Below, piece by piece: positions 39,744-51,713 of a stretch of DNA of 64,000 bases. The position numbers and the translations under genes were made by a program. The notes under the pieces were generated by a model. That model saw only the letters and a list, made by a program, of their open reading frames with translations, had not been told where the DNA came from and did not search any database. The stretch covers positions 434,001-498,000 of the forward strand of contig NZ_JABFTV010000001.1 of NCBI RefSeq assembly GCF_021404405.1, in the 5' to 3' direction. Within the stretch, counting starts at the first letter, position 1. Each line of letters opens with the position of its first letter. The stretch is from Billgrantia aerodenitrificans. Lineage in GTDB: Bacteria; Pseudomonadota; Gammaproteobacteria; Pseudomonadales; Halomonadaceae.

Positions 39744-40753
39744 CAGCTTCCCTCCCAGGCATGAGCCTCGTCGAAGAAGTACTCTTGCCAGCTTTGCGGC
39801 AAGTGGCCAATCGCCTCCACCTGATGCAGAAACTCTGCTAGGGGGTAGGTGTTGCGCGGCACCAGCGAGAAGCTCACCTGCTCGTCGGTGATCAGGGTCG
39901 TTAGAAAGTCATTGTCCAGTTGGCTGCCGGTGACGCGGCGGTATGTCTCTGCGGCGCCGGCCGGATCTTGCTCGATATAGTCGCGGGCCTCGGCCAGGGC
40001 CTCGAGAAAGACGGCATATACCTCGGGGTTCTGCTCGCGGTAGCGCTCGGTGGCATAAAGCAGTGTGGGGGAGATCGGTCCGCCGAAGATCTCGTAGGAG
40101 TCGGTCACCTTGTGGATGCCTTCTTGCTCCAGCGCCTGATACTGGAAGGGGATGGCCGAGAAGTGAGCGCTGATCTCGGTGCCGTTGGAGAGCAGGGCGG
40201 CTGTGGCATCCGGGTGCGGCAGTGAGACGGTATTGGCTTCCAGCCGGTCATAGGACTCGAGGCCGAAGGTATCGGCCACCGCTTTCTGCAGGAAGCGCGA
40301 CTGCACCGACACCCCGACGGCGGGTACGGCGATGCGGTGTTCGGGGCCGAAGTCCTCGAGCGAGGACACCGCGGGATCGTTGGTCAGCAGAAAGTTGGGA
40401 AATTCGCCCAGCGAGGCCACGCCCTTGACGTTGGCGCTGCCTCGGGTGCGATCCCATACCGTGAGCAGCGGGCCCACACCGGCACTGGCAATATCGATCG
40501 CGCCGGAGAGCAGTGCGTCGTTGACCGCCGCGCCGCCGGAGAGCTGGCGCCACTCCACCTCGATGTCGAGGCCCCGTTCGGCCCCGAGCGTCTCGATCAG
40601 TTCCTGGTCGCGGATGACGTGCAGCAGCAGATAGGTAATGCCGAACTGCTCGGCGATGCGAATGCGCTCGTTTGCTTCTACGGGCTGTCCGCCGACGGTA
40701 GTGGCCAAAGCCAACAGGGCGATTGCGGCGACACGAGAGTGCTGTATTGGCAT
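39743..40753 (-). CDS. Sulfonate/taurine-type ABC transporter substrate-binding protein (NMT1/SsuA-like)
   Basis: The 336-residue protein has a signal peptide (cleavage near VEA|NE, residue 28). It has an SsuA/THI5-like fold: RIAEQFGITYLLLHVIRDQE, WRQLSGGAAVNDALLSGAID, IASAGVGPLLTVWDR and DDP-like LLTNDPAVSSLEDFG. The substrate is probably an alkylsulfonate or sulfate ester given the divergent TauD-family dioxygenase and the flanking CysB/sulfate genes, but taurine itself is not demonstrated. It is the first gene of the transporter operon, with a 227-base bidirectional promoter region upstream. Confidence 0.88.
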   Translation of the reverse strand: MPIQHSRVAAIALLALATTVGGQPVEANERIRIAEQFGITYLLLHVIRDQELIETLGAERGLDIEVEWRQLSGGAAVNDALLSGAIDIASAGVGPLLTVWDRTRGSANVKGVASLGEFPNFLLTNDPAVSSLEDFGPEHRIAVPAVGVSVQSRFLQKAVADTFGLESYDRLEANTVSLPHPDATAALLSNGTEISAHFSAIPFQYQALEQEGIHKVTDSYEIFGGPISPTLLYATERYREQNPEVYAVFLEALAEARDYIEQDPAGAAETYRRVTGSQLDNDFLTTLITDEQVSFSLVPRNTYPLAEFLHQVEAIGHLPQSWQEYFFDEAHAWEGS

Positions 40754-40842
40754 GGAAGGCTCCCAGTTCCAGAATGAGTCAAGGAACCGTCACCTTGCCG
40801 ACACCGCAAAGTGCTCGCCAATGAGTTGTCCTGCTGTGCAAA

Positions 40843-40857
40843 TCACTTAACCAGTGA
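40843..40857. promoter_or_regulatory. Inverted repeat in the sulfonate bidirectional promoter region
   Basis: TCACT-TAACC-AGTGA sits in the 227-base gap between the transporter operon and the dioxygenase gene. It is a possible regulator site (CysB or Cbl expected) with short arms only. Confidence 0.3.
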
Positions 40858-40980
40858 AATGTTTTTCAGCTCTTGTCGAATCCGCTTATCGTGATGTGTT
40901 AAGCGGGAATTGCCATTGGGAAACTGCCATGGCCACTGCTTGTATAGGGCAACTCAATCCCTGAAATACGGAGAACTCCG

Positions 40981-41904
40981 ATGCCCGAACAAGCGCCCAA
41001 GGTGAGGAAACTAAGCGGCCATATCGGTGCCGAGATCAGTGGCCTGGATCTGGCTAGACTGGACGACCGGGAGTTTAAACGACTGCATGACCTGTTTTTG
41101 GAGCATCAGGTCCTTGTGCTGCGCGACCAGACGCTGACTCGCGACCAGCATATCGCCCTCGGGAAGCGCTTCGGCGAACTTCATGTCCACCCTATGGCCA
41201 AGGGGCCGGAAGGCTATCCGGAAATATTCCCTATCGAGGCGGGGGCCAACTCCACCAACGATCCCAAGGCGATCCGCGCAGGCAAGAAAGCCGTCAATGG
41301 TGGGCATTGGCATTCGGATGTCTCCTGCGATCCGGAGCCGCCGTTAGGGAGTATCCTCTACCTGCGCGAGGTGCCCGAATTCGGTGGCGACACCCTGTTC
41401 TCCAGCGGTTATGCCGCCTACGAGGCGCTGTCGCCCGCCATGCAGAACTTCCTTGAGGAGCTGACCGCCGTGCACTCCGGGGAGGCCACCTACCGACTTC
41501 ACTACGGCGATCAACGCGCTCAGGACCGCAGCCGCTTCGGCATCAAGAGCGAGACTCCCTACCCCGAGGCGTTGCACCCGGTGGTCCGCTGCCATCCGGA
41601 AACCGGGAGAAAGAGCCTGTTCGTCAATCGGGGGTTCACCCGTGAGATCGTCGAGCTGGGGCATGCGGAGAGCCAGGCCCTGCTGGAGTTCCTCTATCGT
41701 CATCAGGAGACACCGGAGTTCCAGGTGCGCGTGCAGTGGACTGCCAACACGGTGACTCTCTGGGACAATCGCTGCACCCAGCACCGTGCCGTCTTCGACT
41801 ACGCTGGCCAGGTGCGACGGGGAGAGCGAGTGACGGTCAAGGGTGATCGCCCTGAGCCCGTGTTGCGACATGAGTCGCTGCCATGGGCGCTGGCGGGAGC
41901 CTGA
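40981..41904 (+). CDS. TauD/TfdA-family 2-oxoglutarate-dependent dioxygenase
   Basis: The 307-residue enzyme has the Fe(II) triad HxD...H in GGHWHSDVSCDPEPP and NRCTQHRAVFDYAGQVRRGE. The terminal Arg cluster there binds 2-oxoglutarate. Early segments GHIGAEISGLDLARLDDREF and EHQVLVLRDQTLTRDQHIAL match TauD and alkylsulfatase AtsK. It hydroxylates a sulfonate (or sulfate ester), which then breaks down to release sulfite (or sulfate) and an aldehyde. It is divergent from the matching importer. GGAGA precedes the ATG. Confidence 0.93.
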   Translation: MPEQAPKVRKLSGHIGAEISGLDLARLDDREFKRLHDLFLEHQVLVLRDQTLTRDQHIALGKRFGELHVHPMAKGPEGYPEIFPIEAGANSTNDPKAIRAGKKAVNGGHWHSDVSCDPEPPLGSILYLREVPEFGGDTLFSSGYAAYEALSPAMQNFLEELTAVHSGEATYRLHYGDQRAQDRSRFGIKSETPYPEALHPVVRCHPETGRKSLFVNRGFTREIVELGHAESQALLEFLYRHQETPEFQVRVQWTANTVTLWDNRCTQHRAVFDYAGQVRRGERVTVKGDRPEPVLRHESLPWALAGA

Positions 41905-42013
41905 CAGGGCAGTCAGCTCGATAGGCAAGGAAATGCTCCTGCGGTGGTTCGCCGAGCCATAACAGGGCAGAATTCTGCTCTCGAACCGCCATTTTCGTGC
42001 TGTGAGCGTATCC

Positions 42014-43387
42014 ATGCCCCCTGTCACTGAAACGCCCCACCAGATTCCCTTTCGCGAGGCCGTGATGGTCTGGCTGCGCGTGGCCATGCTGAGCTTCGGC
42101 GGCCCGGCTGGTCAGATCGCCGTGATGCATCGTATCCTCGTCGAGGAGAAGAAGTGGATAGGTGAGAAGCGTTTTTTGCATGCGCTCAACTACTGCATGA
42201 TGCTGCCGGGGCCGGAGGCCCAGCAGCTGGCCATCTACATCGGTTGGCTGATGCACCGCACCAAGGGCGGCCTGGTGGCGGGCAGCCTGTTCGTGCTGCC
42301 CGGCTTCATCGCCATTCTGGCGCTGAGCTACCTCTATGCCGCGCTGGGCAACGTGGGCCTGGTGGAAGGCCTCTTCTTCGGCCTCAAGGCCGCCGTGCTG
42401 GCGGTGGTGCTCCACGCCGTAGTGCGTATCGGCAAGCGGGCACTGCGTAATCGGGTAATGATCGGCCTGGCGGCGGCAGCCTTCGTGGGGATTTTCTTTC
42501 TCGAACTCGCCTTCCCGCTGATCATCCTGGGAGCCGCCTTGATCGGCTTCTGGGGCGGCAAGCGCGGCATGACCGCCTTCCAGGCGGGAGGCGGTCACGG
42601 GGAAGGTGATGCTCATGGGCTGAGCGACCGTGATTCTCTGCTCGGGGAGGGGCTGCCGGCCCATGCGCGCCCAAATCGCAGCTGGTCGCTGCGCGTCTCG
42701 GCAATCTTCCTGCTGCTGTGGCTGACGCCGGTGGCGCTGCTGCTGGTCATGCTGGGGGGCGACAACGTGTTCAGTCAGATCGCCACCTTCTTCAGCAAGA
42801 TGGCGGTGGTCACCTTCGGTGGCGCCTATGCCGTGCTGGGCTATGTGACCCAGGAGGCGGTGCAGAACTACGGCTGGCTGGCCCCGGGGGAGATGCTCGA
42901 CGGCCTGGGCATGGCCGAGACCACGCCGGGCCCGCTGATCCAGGTGGTGCAGTTCGTCGGCTTCATGGGCGCCTATCGCGAGGCCGTCGGGCTCGACCCC
43001 ATGCTTGCGGCGACCCTGGCGGCGGTACTCACTACCTGGGTGACCTTCGTGCCCTGTTTCCTGTGGATCTTCCTCGGTGCCCCCTACGTGGAGCGGCTGC
43101 GTGACAACCGCGCTCTCAGTGCTGCGCTCTCGGCCATCACCGCCGCGGTGGTGGGGGTGATCCTCAACCTGGCGATCTGGTTCGGTCTTCACGTGATCTT
43201 TGCCGAAGTCGTCGAGCGGCATCTGCTCGGGGTGCGCCTGCTGATTCCGCAGTTCGGCACGCTGGATCCTCTGGCCCTGCTGCTGGCCGCCGGCGCCATG
43301 GCCGCCATCTTCCACTTCAAGATCGGCATGCTCAAGGTACTGGGCGGCTGTGCGCTGTTGGGTGTGCTGTTCTCTTTGGTTTTCTAG
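42014..43387 (+). CDS. chrA: Chromate transporter, ChrA family (two-domain)
   Basis: The protein is about 457 residues with two CHR repeats. The first has AMLSFGGPAGQIAVMHRILV and MLPGPEAQQLAIYIGW; the second has MAVVTFGGAYAVLGYVTQEA and GMAETTPGPLIQVVQFVGFM. There are about ten helices with a His/Gly/Asp-rich cytoplasmic linker (about 195-220). ChrA exports chromate and may act on sulfate-like anions, which fits the sulfur neighbourhood. The ATG at 42014 is chosen; a GTG at 42002 is in frame and would add four residues. Confidence 0.93.
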   Translation: MPPVTETPHQIPFREAVMVWLRVAMLSFGGPAGQIAVMHRILVEEKKWIGEKRFLHALNYCMMLPGPEAQQLAIYIGWLMHRTKGGLVAGSLFVLPGFIAILALSYLYAALGNVGLVEGLFFGLKAAVLAVVLHAVVRIGKRALRNRVMIGLAAAAFVGIFFLELAFPLIILGAALIGFWGGKRGMTAFQAGGGHGEGDAHGLSDRDSLLGEGLPAHARPNRSWSLRVSAIFLLLWLTPVALLLVMLGGDNVFSQIATFFSKMAVVTFGGAYAVLGYVTQEAVQNYGWLAPGEMLDGLGMAETTPGPLIQVVQFVGFMGAYREAVGLDPMLAATLAAVLTTWVTFVPCFLWIFLGAPYVERLRDNRALSAALSAITAAVVGVILNLAIWFGLHVIFAEVVERHLLGVRLLIPQFGTLDPLALLLAAGAMAAIFHFKIGMLKVLGGCALLGVLFSLVF

Positions 43388-43480
43388 ATGCCAGCCGGAG
43401 CAGGAGGAGTAACGGCATGGCGGGCCGGCGCCATGGGTGCCATGCTGAACCCATGACCTGCAGCCTTGCCGGAGAAATCT

Positions 43481-44356
43481 ATGTCGTTGCCAAAACTCGG
43501 GAGTTACCTGCTGTCGTTGCTGTGCGGTGTCGCGCTGCTGGCGGCCTCGATGGGTGCCGCCAGCGCACGGGAGCTTGCTGCCGAGATTGGCGAGATGGTC
43601 GAAGTAGAGATCGCCACGGTGGGGGTGGCCGGCTTCGGCGGCCCGCCCGTGGTGCTGCTTCGGGAGCCGGGGGCTCGCGAGGTGATCCCCATCTTCATTG
43701 GCGTCAACGAGGCTGGTGCCATCCTGCGCGGCCTCGCCGGAGAGCGTTCGCCGCGGCCCATGACTCACGACCTGCTGAGCGATGTGCTGGGTGAGATGGA
43801 AGCCACCCTGGAGCGTGTGTATGTCGATGCCATCGTCGACCACACCTTTCTCGGCATGCTCGAGCTGAGCCTGCCGGGGCGCGACGAGCGGGTGCGTATC
43901 GACAGTCGCCCCAGCGACGCCATCGCTCTGGCCATCCATGCCGGGGCGAGTATTCATGTGGCACCTCAGGTGCTCGAGGCGGCACGGGACATCGAGTACG
44001 AAGGTCTGGACGATCAGGTGGTGGTGGCGCTCGGTATCACCGTGGCGCCGGTCACTGCCGATCTGCGCGAAGCGCTGGGGTTGCCCGACCAACCTGGCGT
44101 GCTGGTCAGTGACGTGCGTGGCCCAGCGGCCGACGCCGGCCTGGAGCCGGGCGCGCTGCTGCTAGAAGTGAACGGTGAGGTGCCCGAAACGCCGCTGCGC
44201 TATCTCGAACTGGTGCGCGACACGGCCGTGGACGAAGACGCCCGGCTACGCTACTGGCAGCAAGGCGAGGAGTACGAGATCGAGGTCACCACCGACGTGC
44301 CGCCGCGTGAGCCCATGCCGAGGCCCAGGCAGGACGTGCCTGGTATTCGTACATGA
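43481..44356 (+). CDS. Exported bifunctional-nuclease (DUF151) domain protein with C-terminal PDZ domain
   Basis: The 291-residue protein has a clear signal peptide (LLSLLCGVALLAASMGAASA|RE). A BFN/DUF151 domain (about 40-165) has VVLLREPGAREVIPIFIG, RVYVDAIVDHTFLGML and the signature RIDSRPSDAIALAIHAGA. A PDZ domain (about 185-275) has GVLVSDVRGPAADAGLEPGA and LLLEVNGEVPET. DUF151 proteins are usually cytosolic or plant nucleases; export plus PDZ is unusual and suggests a periplasmic scaffolding or binding role. GGAG lies before the ATG at 43481. Confidence 0.88.
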   Translation: MSLPKLGSYLLSLLCGVALLAASMGAASARELAAEIGEMVEVEIATVGVAGFGGPPVVLLREPGAREVIPIFIGVNEAGAILRGLAGERSPRPMTHDLLSDVLGEMEATLERVYVDAIVDHTFLGMLELSLPGRDERVRIDSRPSDAIALAIHAGASIHVAPQVLEAARDIEYEGLDDQVVVALGITVAPVTADLREALGLPDQPGVLVSDVRGPAADAGLEPGALLLEVNGEVPETPLRYLELVRDTAVDEDARLRYWQQGEEYEIEVTTDVPPREPMPRPRQDVPGIRT

Positions 44357-44418
44357 GACCTTTAAAGAAACCTTTCAGGTGAATTATAATGCTCTAATTA
44401 TAATTAATTAAATTCTCC

Positions 44419-44445
44419 TAAAGTTACTTATACTGAGGCCGTTAA
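44419..44445 (+). promoter_or_regulatory. Sigma-28 (FliA) promoter of the first chemoreceptor gene
   Basis: TAAAGTTA-N11-GCCGTTAA matches the FliA consensus TAAAGTTT-N11-GCCGATAA at 14 of 16 positions with exact spacing. It lies about 185 bases upstream of the receptor ATG, inside a 274-base A/T-rich gap that otherwise shows nothing clear. Confidence 0.85.
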
Positions 44446-44630
44446 GTGTATTGAGGCCGCAGTTTTCTTCATTGGATATTCCGCTCAGGTGAAGCATGAG
44501 TTAGAGCTTTTGCCCTTTGTGATGGCATCGCCAAATCAGTTGTGACGCTTGTTGCTAGAGCGCTGCCCTGAAGGAATGGCTCATTGAGGAAATTGTCGGC
44601 TGTGTGTACGACATAGACACGGAGACGGCA

Positions 44631-46334
44631 ATGACGATTACCATAAAAGCAAGACTCATCATGTTCAGCATCATGTTTCTTGCCTTCCTGCTGCTGGTAA
44701 GTGGGTTTGGACTAAGTGGCATGAATACCAGCAATCGGGCCATCCAGACCGTATACGAAGATAGGCTCATTCCCACTATACAGCTAACTCGAATAGACGA
44801 GCTCATGCGTGAGAATCTCATTGCCATGAGCCAAATGGTGCTGAATGATCCCCGCTTGGAGCGAGGCGGTGAAGAGGCCCGTTCATTTGGCGACATACAA
44901 GCCGACATAGAAAACAATGCCGAAGAGATAGACGTCACTTGGCAAGCGTTCACCGCGCATCGACTGACAAATGAAGAACGTCAGCTCGCTGAAATGTTCG
45001 AAACCCGTCAGGGAGAATTTGTTGCCACAGGGCTCGAGCCAGCACTGGAGTATTATGCGGATGGTGATTTTTCGGCCGGTAATCGCGTATACCAGCAGCT
45101 TACGCTCCCTCTCTTCCAGGCTGCCAACGATGTGGCTCATGAATTGATCGACTTGCAAGCGGCAGTTGCTCAGGATGAATTTTCCAGCGCCCTGGATTAT
45201 TACGTGTTCGAGCGAAACCTCATCATTGGCGCCTTTCTTCTCGCTTTGCTGGTTTCGGTTGGCATGAGTTGGTGGTTGATTCGCGCCATCGGGCAGCCGC
45301 TCAAGCGCATGATGGAGCATTTTTCGCTCATGGCCAAAGGCGATCTCAGCCAGCCTATCGTGACCGGCGCGAAGGACGAGGTAGGGCTTGCCTTGAGAGC
45401 ACTGGCTGACATGCAGGAACAGCAGCGCGAGCTGATCGTCTCGATCCAGCAGTCGGCAGGAAACATAGCCACGGGCTCAGGGCAGATAGCCTCGGGAAAT
45501 ACCGATCTTTCCCAGCGAACCGAAGAGCAGGCTTCCAGTCTGCAGGAAACCGCAACCAGCATGGAGCAGGTTGCCGCTACGGTTAAGCAGAATACCGAGC
45601 ATGCGGCCCAGGCTAACCAGCTGACCCGCGAGGTGAGCCAAAGTGCCGAAACCGGGGGTGAAAAGGCCGACTTGGTGGCGGGAAAGATGCGCGAGCTCAA
45701 CGAGAGTTCGGAGAAGATCAGTGGCATCATCGAAGTCATAGATGGCATTGCTTTCCAAACCAATATCCTCGCCCTCAACGCCTCGGTGGAGGCGGCTCGT
45801 GCCGGCGAGCAGGGCCGTGGTTTTGCCGTCGTTGCGCAGGAAGTACGCAATCTGGCTCAGCGCTGTGCCGATGCGGCGCAGGAAATTCAGTCACGGGTGG
45901 ATCAGAATGCTGGGATCGTCAAGGAAGGAAGCCTGCTGGTCGATGAGGCGGGTACGGCGATGGATGAGATCGTGACAGGCGTAAAGCGCGTGACCGAATT
46001 GATGGATGAAGTGGCACGCGGCTCTCAGGAGCAGAATGCTGCCGTCGAGCAGGTGAGTGTAGCGGTGAATCAGATGGACCAGGTGACCCAGGACAATGCG
46101 GCTCTGGTTGAGCAGACGGCCAATGCCTCGGCGTCATTGGAGCAGCAGGCGAGGGAGCTGAGCGAAGCGGTGGCGTCCTTCAAGATTCATCGACAGGACA
46201 TGCGCCAGGCTGGCATCTCAGGTCGTATCGTTGCCAAGAGTAAGGCTACCCTGGTCGCGCCACCCGCTGAGAGTCATGACCCCCGGCCGAGTCAGGCGAA
46301 GCGACAGATGGAACCGGAGTGGGATAGTTTCTGA
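44631..46334 (+). CDS. Methyl-accepting chemotaxis protein (4HB ligand domain, HAMP)
   Basis: The 567-residue receptor has a transmembrane helix (about 7-29), a four-helix-bundle ligand domain (about 30-195), and a second helix (about 200-222). A HAMP domain follows, then a long signalling coiled coil with the hairpin tip [20 protein letters not shown] and [17 protein letters not shown]. The C-terminus ends EWDSF, a CheR-docking pentapeptide of the xWxxF type. The ligand is unknown. The start at 44631 is chosen for the GGAG upstream. The gene should be flagellar-regulon controlled through its FliA-type promoter. Confidence 0.94.
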   Translation: MTITIKARLIMFSIMFLAFLLLVSGFGLSGMNTSNRAIQTVYEDRLIPTIQLTRIDELMRENLIAMSQMVLNDPRLERGGEEARSFGDIQADIENNAEEIDVTWQAFTAHRLTNEERQLAEMFETRQGEFVATGLEPALEYYADGDFSAGNRVYQQLTLPLFQAANDVAHELIDLQAAVAQDEFSSALDYYVFERNLIIGAFLLALLVSVGMSWWLIRAIGQPLKRMMEHFSLMAKGDLSQPIVTGAKDEVGLALRALADMQEQQRELIVSIQQSAGNIATGSGQIASGNTDLSQRTEEQASSLQETATSMEQVAATVKQNTEHAAQANQLTREVSQSAETGGEKADLVAGKMRELNESSEKISGIIEVIDGIAFQTNILALNASVEAARAGEQGRGFAVVAQEVRNLAQRCADAAQEIQSRVDQNAGIVKEGSLLVDEAGTAMDEIVTGVKRVTELMDEVARGSQEQNAAVEQVSVAVNQMDQVTQDNAALVEQTANASASLEQQARELSEAVASFKIHRQDMRQAGISGRIVAKSKATLVAPPAESHDPRPSQAKRQMEPEWDSF

Positions 46335-46461
46335 CACGCTGGTAATGCGTGCTCCTCAAGATGGGAGCTCGCTTGCGCCGTTCAATGTCCTGTCGCCGCC
46401 AGAGTCTGCCAGGAACAGCCGGGAGCGGTCTTTGCGGAGCAACGGGCAGTGCAAGTGACTG

Positions 46462-46489
46462 GCCAGGGCGGGCATTAGCCCGCCCTGGC
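46462..46489. terminator. Bidirectional terminator hairpin between two chemoreceptor genes
   Basis: GCCAGGGCGGGC-ATTA-GCCCGCCCTGGC is a perfect 12-bp stem between convergent receptor genes (stops at 46334 and 46505). T-runs are weak on both sides. Confidence 0.7.
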
Positions 46490-46504
46490 TGCTGTTGGAC
46501 CGAC

Positions 46505-48262
46505 TCAGAAGGTTTCCCACTCCTCATCGGCCTGGCGTGCCTGGTGCGGCTTGGGATCTGTGGCAGGGCGAGGCAGTGCGGCACGCGGCTTGGCCGCTGT
46601 GGCAGGCCGTCGCATCGCAGCTTGAGCATGACCATCTTCGCCGAGTACGAAGGTGCCAATCAGCTCGCTCAGGTGCTGAGTGTGGCGTCGCATCTCGCCG
46701 GCGGTGGTGCTGGTGTGCTGCACCATGGCGGCATTCTGCTGGGTCATGGTATCCATTTCTGCCACGGCAACGTTGATCTGGCCGATGCCGGCGTTCTGCT
46801 CCCGGGCCCCGGCGCTGATCTCGGCAATGACGTCATTGACCCTTGCGACGCTGGTAACGATCTCGCGCATGGTCTCGCCGGCACGCTGAACGATGGCGCT
46901 GCCGTCGCGGGCATGGCTCACGGAAGTGTCGATCAGAGCGCGGATTTCCCGGGCGGCTTCGCCCGAACGGCTGGCCAGTGAGCGGACTTCCTGGGCCACC
47001 ACGGCAAAACCGCGACCGTGCTCACCGGCCCGTGCCGCCTCGACCGAGGCATTCAGCGCCAGAATGTTGGTCTGGAAGGCGATTCCGTCGATCAGGCCGA
47101 TGATCTCGGCGATACGCTGCGAGGAGGTGTCGATGTCGCTCATGGTGCGCTCGACCTGCTGCATTGCGGCTTCCCCTTCGCGGGCGACCTGGGAGGTGGC
47201 AATGACCAACTGATTGGCCTGCTCGGCCGACTCGGCGCTGTGGTTCACCGTGGCAGTAATCTCCTCCATCGAGGCGGAGGTCTCCTGCAGGTTGGCGGCG
47301 GCCTGCTCGGTACGAGTGGCCAGCTCGTCGCTGCCCTGGGCGATTTCCTCTGCGGCCTGGTGCACGCTGGTGGTGCTGCGCCGCACGTCGCGCAGGGTCT
47401 CCTGCATGCGTGAGACGAAGGCGTTGAACTGGGCGGCCAGCTCGCCGATCTCGTCGCGGCTCTCGATTTTCAGACGACGCGTCAAATCGCCCTGGCCCTT
47501 GGCGATGTCGCGCATGGCCTCGGCGGTGCGGCGGATGGGCTGCACGGTGCGACGTACGAGCCACACCGAGACCGCTGCTACGATGATGAAGATCGCAAGT
47601 CCGGTGAGGGTGGAAATCACGATAGAGCGACGCAGCTCTGCCGCTGCCAGCACTCCGGCTTCGGCCATGGAAGCGTCGATGTCGGTGATATAGACGCCGG
47701 CACCCAGCATCCAGTCGAACTCGGGCACGTTAGTGGCATAAGAGTACTTCGGCTCGATGTCGTTGGTGCCGGGATACTCCCAAGGGTAGGCATAGAAGCC
47801 GCCACCCTGCCGCGCGACGTCGATCAGATCGCGAATGATGTAGGCGCCGTCCGGTGCCTGAACGCCGAGCATGTTGGTGCCTTCGCGGTGGGGCATGGGG
47901 GCGGTGGCGACATTGAGCCCGTCGTACTGGTAAGCGAAGACGTAGTTGTTACCTTCGAACTGGATGGCGCGCACGATTGCCGCGGCACGCTCGCGCTTCT
48001 CGCCATCGCTCAGGCTGGCATCCTGCAGGATGGGTCGTATGGCCGTGCGGGCGCTCTCGACGACGTCGCGAACGCCGGCTTGGCGAGTCTCGATCAGCAG
48101 CTGTCGCTGGCGGTCTAGCGCATCCTGGCTGCTCTGGATGCGGCTATAGGCATCCAGGGCCACCAGGCCGACGGTCGTCAAGAGCAGCGGAACAAGTACC
48201 AACAGCAGGATACGGGCCTGCAGGCCCAGCGCAGAGGAGGCTTTTATGGCCGATTCTTTCAT
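46505..48262 (-). CDS. Methyl-accepting chemotaxis protein (sCache ligand domain, HAMP)
   Basis: The 585-residue receptor has a helix at about 16-38 and a periplasmic single-Cache domain (about 45-190: [54 protein letters not shown]). A second helix at about 200-222, a HAMP domain and a signalling domain follow, with [20 protein letters not shown] and [17 protein letters not shown]. It ends EEWETF, a CheR-binding tail. The Cache domain is of the same type as in the kinase at 14562, so a small organic acid is a possible ligand. The start at 48262 is preferred over a longer form without a site. Confidence 0.94.
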   Translation of the reverse strand: MKESAIKASSALGLQARILLLVLVPLLLTTVGLVALDAYSRIQSSQDALDRQRQLLIETRQAGVRDVVESARTAIRPILQDASLSDGEKRERAAAIVRAIQFEGNNYVFAYQYDGLNVATAPMPHREGTNMLGVQAPDGAYIIRDLIDVARQGGGFYAYPWEYPGTNDIEPKYSYATNVPEFDWMLGAGVYITDIDASMAEAGVLAAAELRRSIVISTLTGLAIFIIVAAVSVWLVRRTVQPIRRTAEAMRDIAKGQGDLTRRLKIESRDEIGELAAQFNAFVSRMQETLRDVRRSTTSVHQAAEEIAQGSDELATRTEQAAANLQETSASMEEITATVNHSAESAEQANQLVIATSQVAREGEAAMQQVERTMSDIDTSSQRIAEIIGLIDGIAFQTNILALNASVEAARAGEHGRGFAVVAQEVRSLASRSGEAAREIRALIDTSVSHARDGSAIVQRAGETMREIVTSVARVNDVIAEISAGAREQNAGIGQINVAVAEMDTMTQQNAAMVQHTSTTAGEMRRHTQHLSELIGTFVLGEDGHAQAAMRRPATAAKPRAALPRPATDPKPHQARQADEEWETF

Positions 48263-48314
48263 GTTTATGATCTCGGGACTAAGTAAGGCTTGTACGGGAG
48301 GCAAGCACTTACTT

Positions 48315-48341
48315 ACATCGGCCGAAAACCATGAAACTTGA
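48315..48341 (-). promoter_or_regulatory. Sigma-28 (FliA) promoter of the second chemoreceptor gene
   Basis: On the minus strand TCAAGTTT-N11-GCCGATGT matches the FliA consensus at 13 of 16 positions with exact spacing. It lies about 53 bases upstream of the receptor ATG. Confidence 0.8.
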
Positions 48342-48347
48342 CGCTAA

Positions 48348-48381
48348 AATGTTCTTAACCTTAGTCGTAATGTTCTTAACT

Positions 48382-48389
<8 letters not shown>
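48348..48389. repeat. 21-base tandem repeat between tesB and the chemoreceptor promoter
   Basis: Two 21-base units beginning AATGTTCTTAAC (48348-48368 and 48369-48389) differ at two positions. They span the tesB stop codon and lie just upstream of the FliA-type -35 element. Confidence 0.8.
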
Positions 48390-51704
<3,315 letters not shown>

Positions 51705-51713
51705 GGGTACCCT

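Noticed and set aside
41837..44092. A 751-codon antisense frame across tauD-type, chrA and DUF151 genes
   Set aside because: It spans three clear genes on the opposite strand and its His/Gln-rich translation is typical of GC-rich shadow frames.
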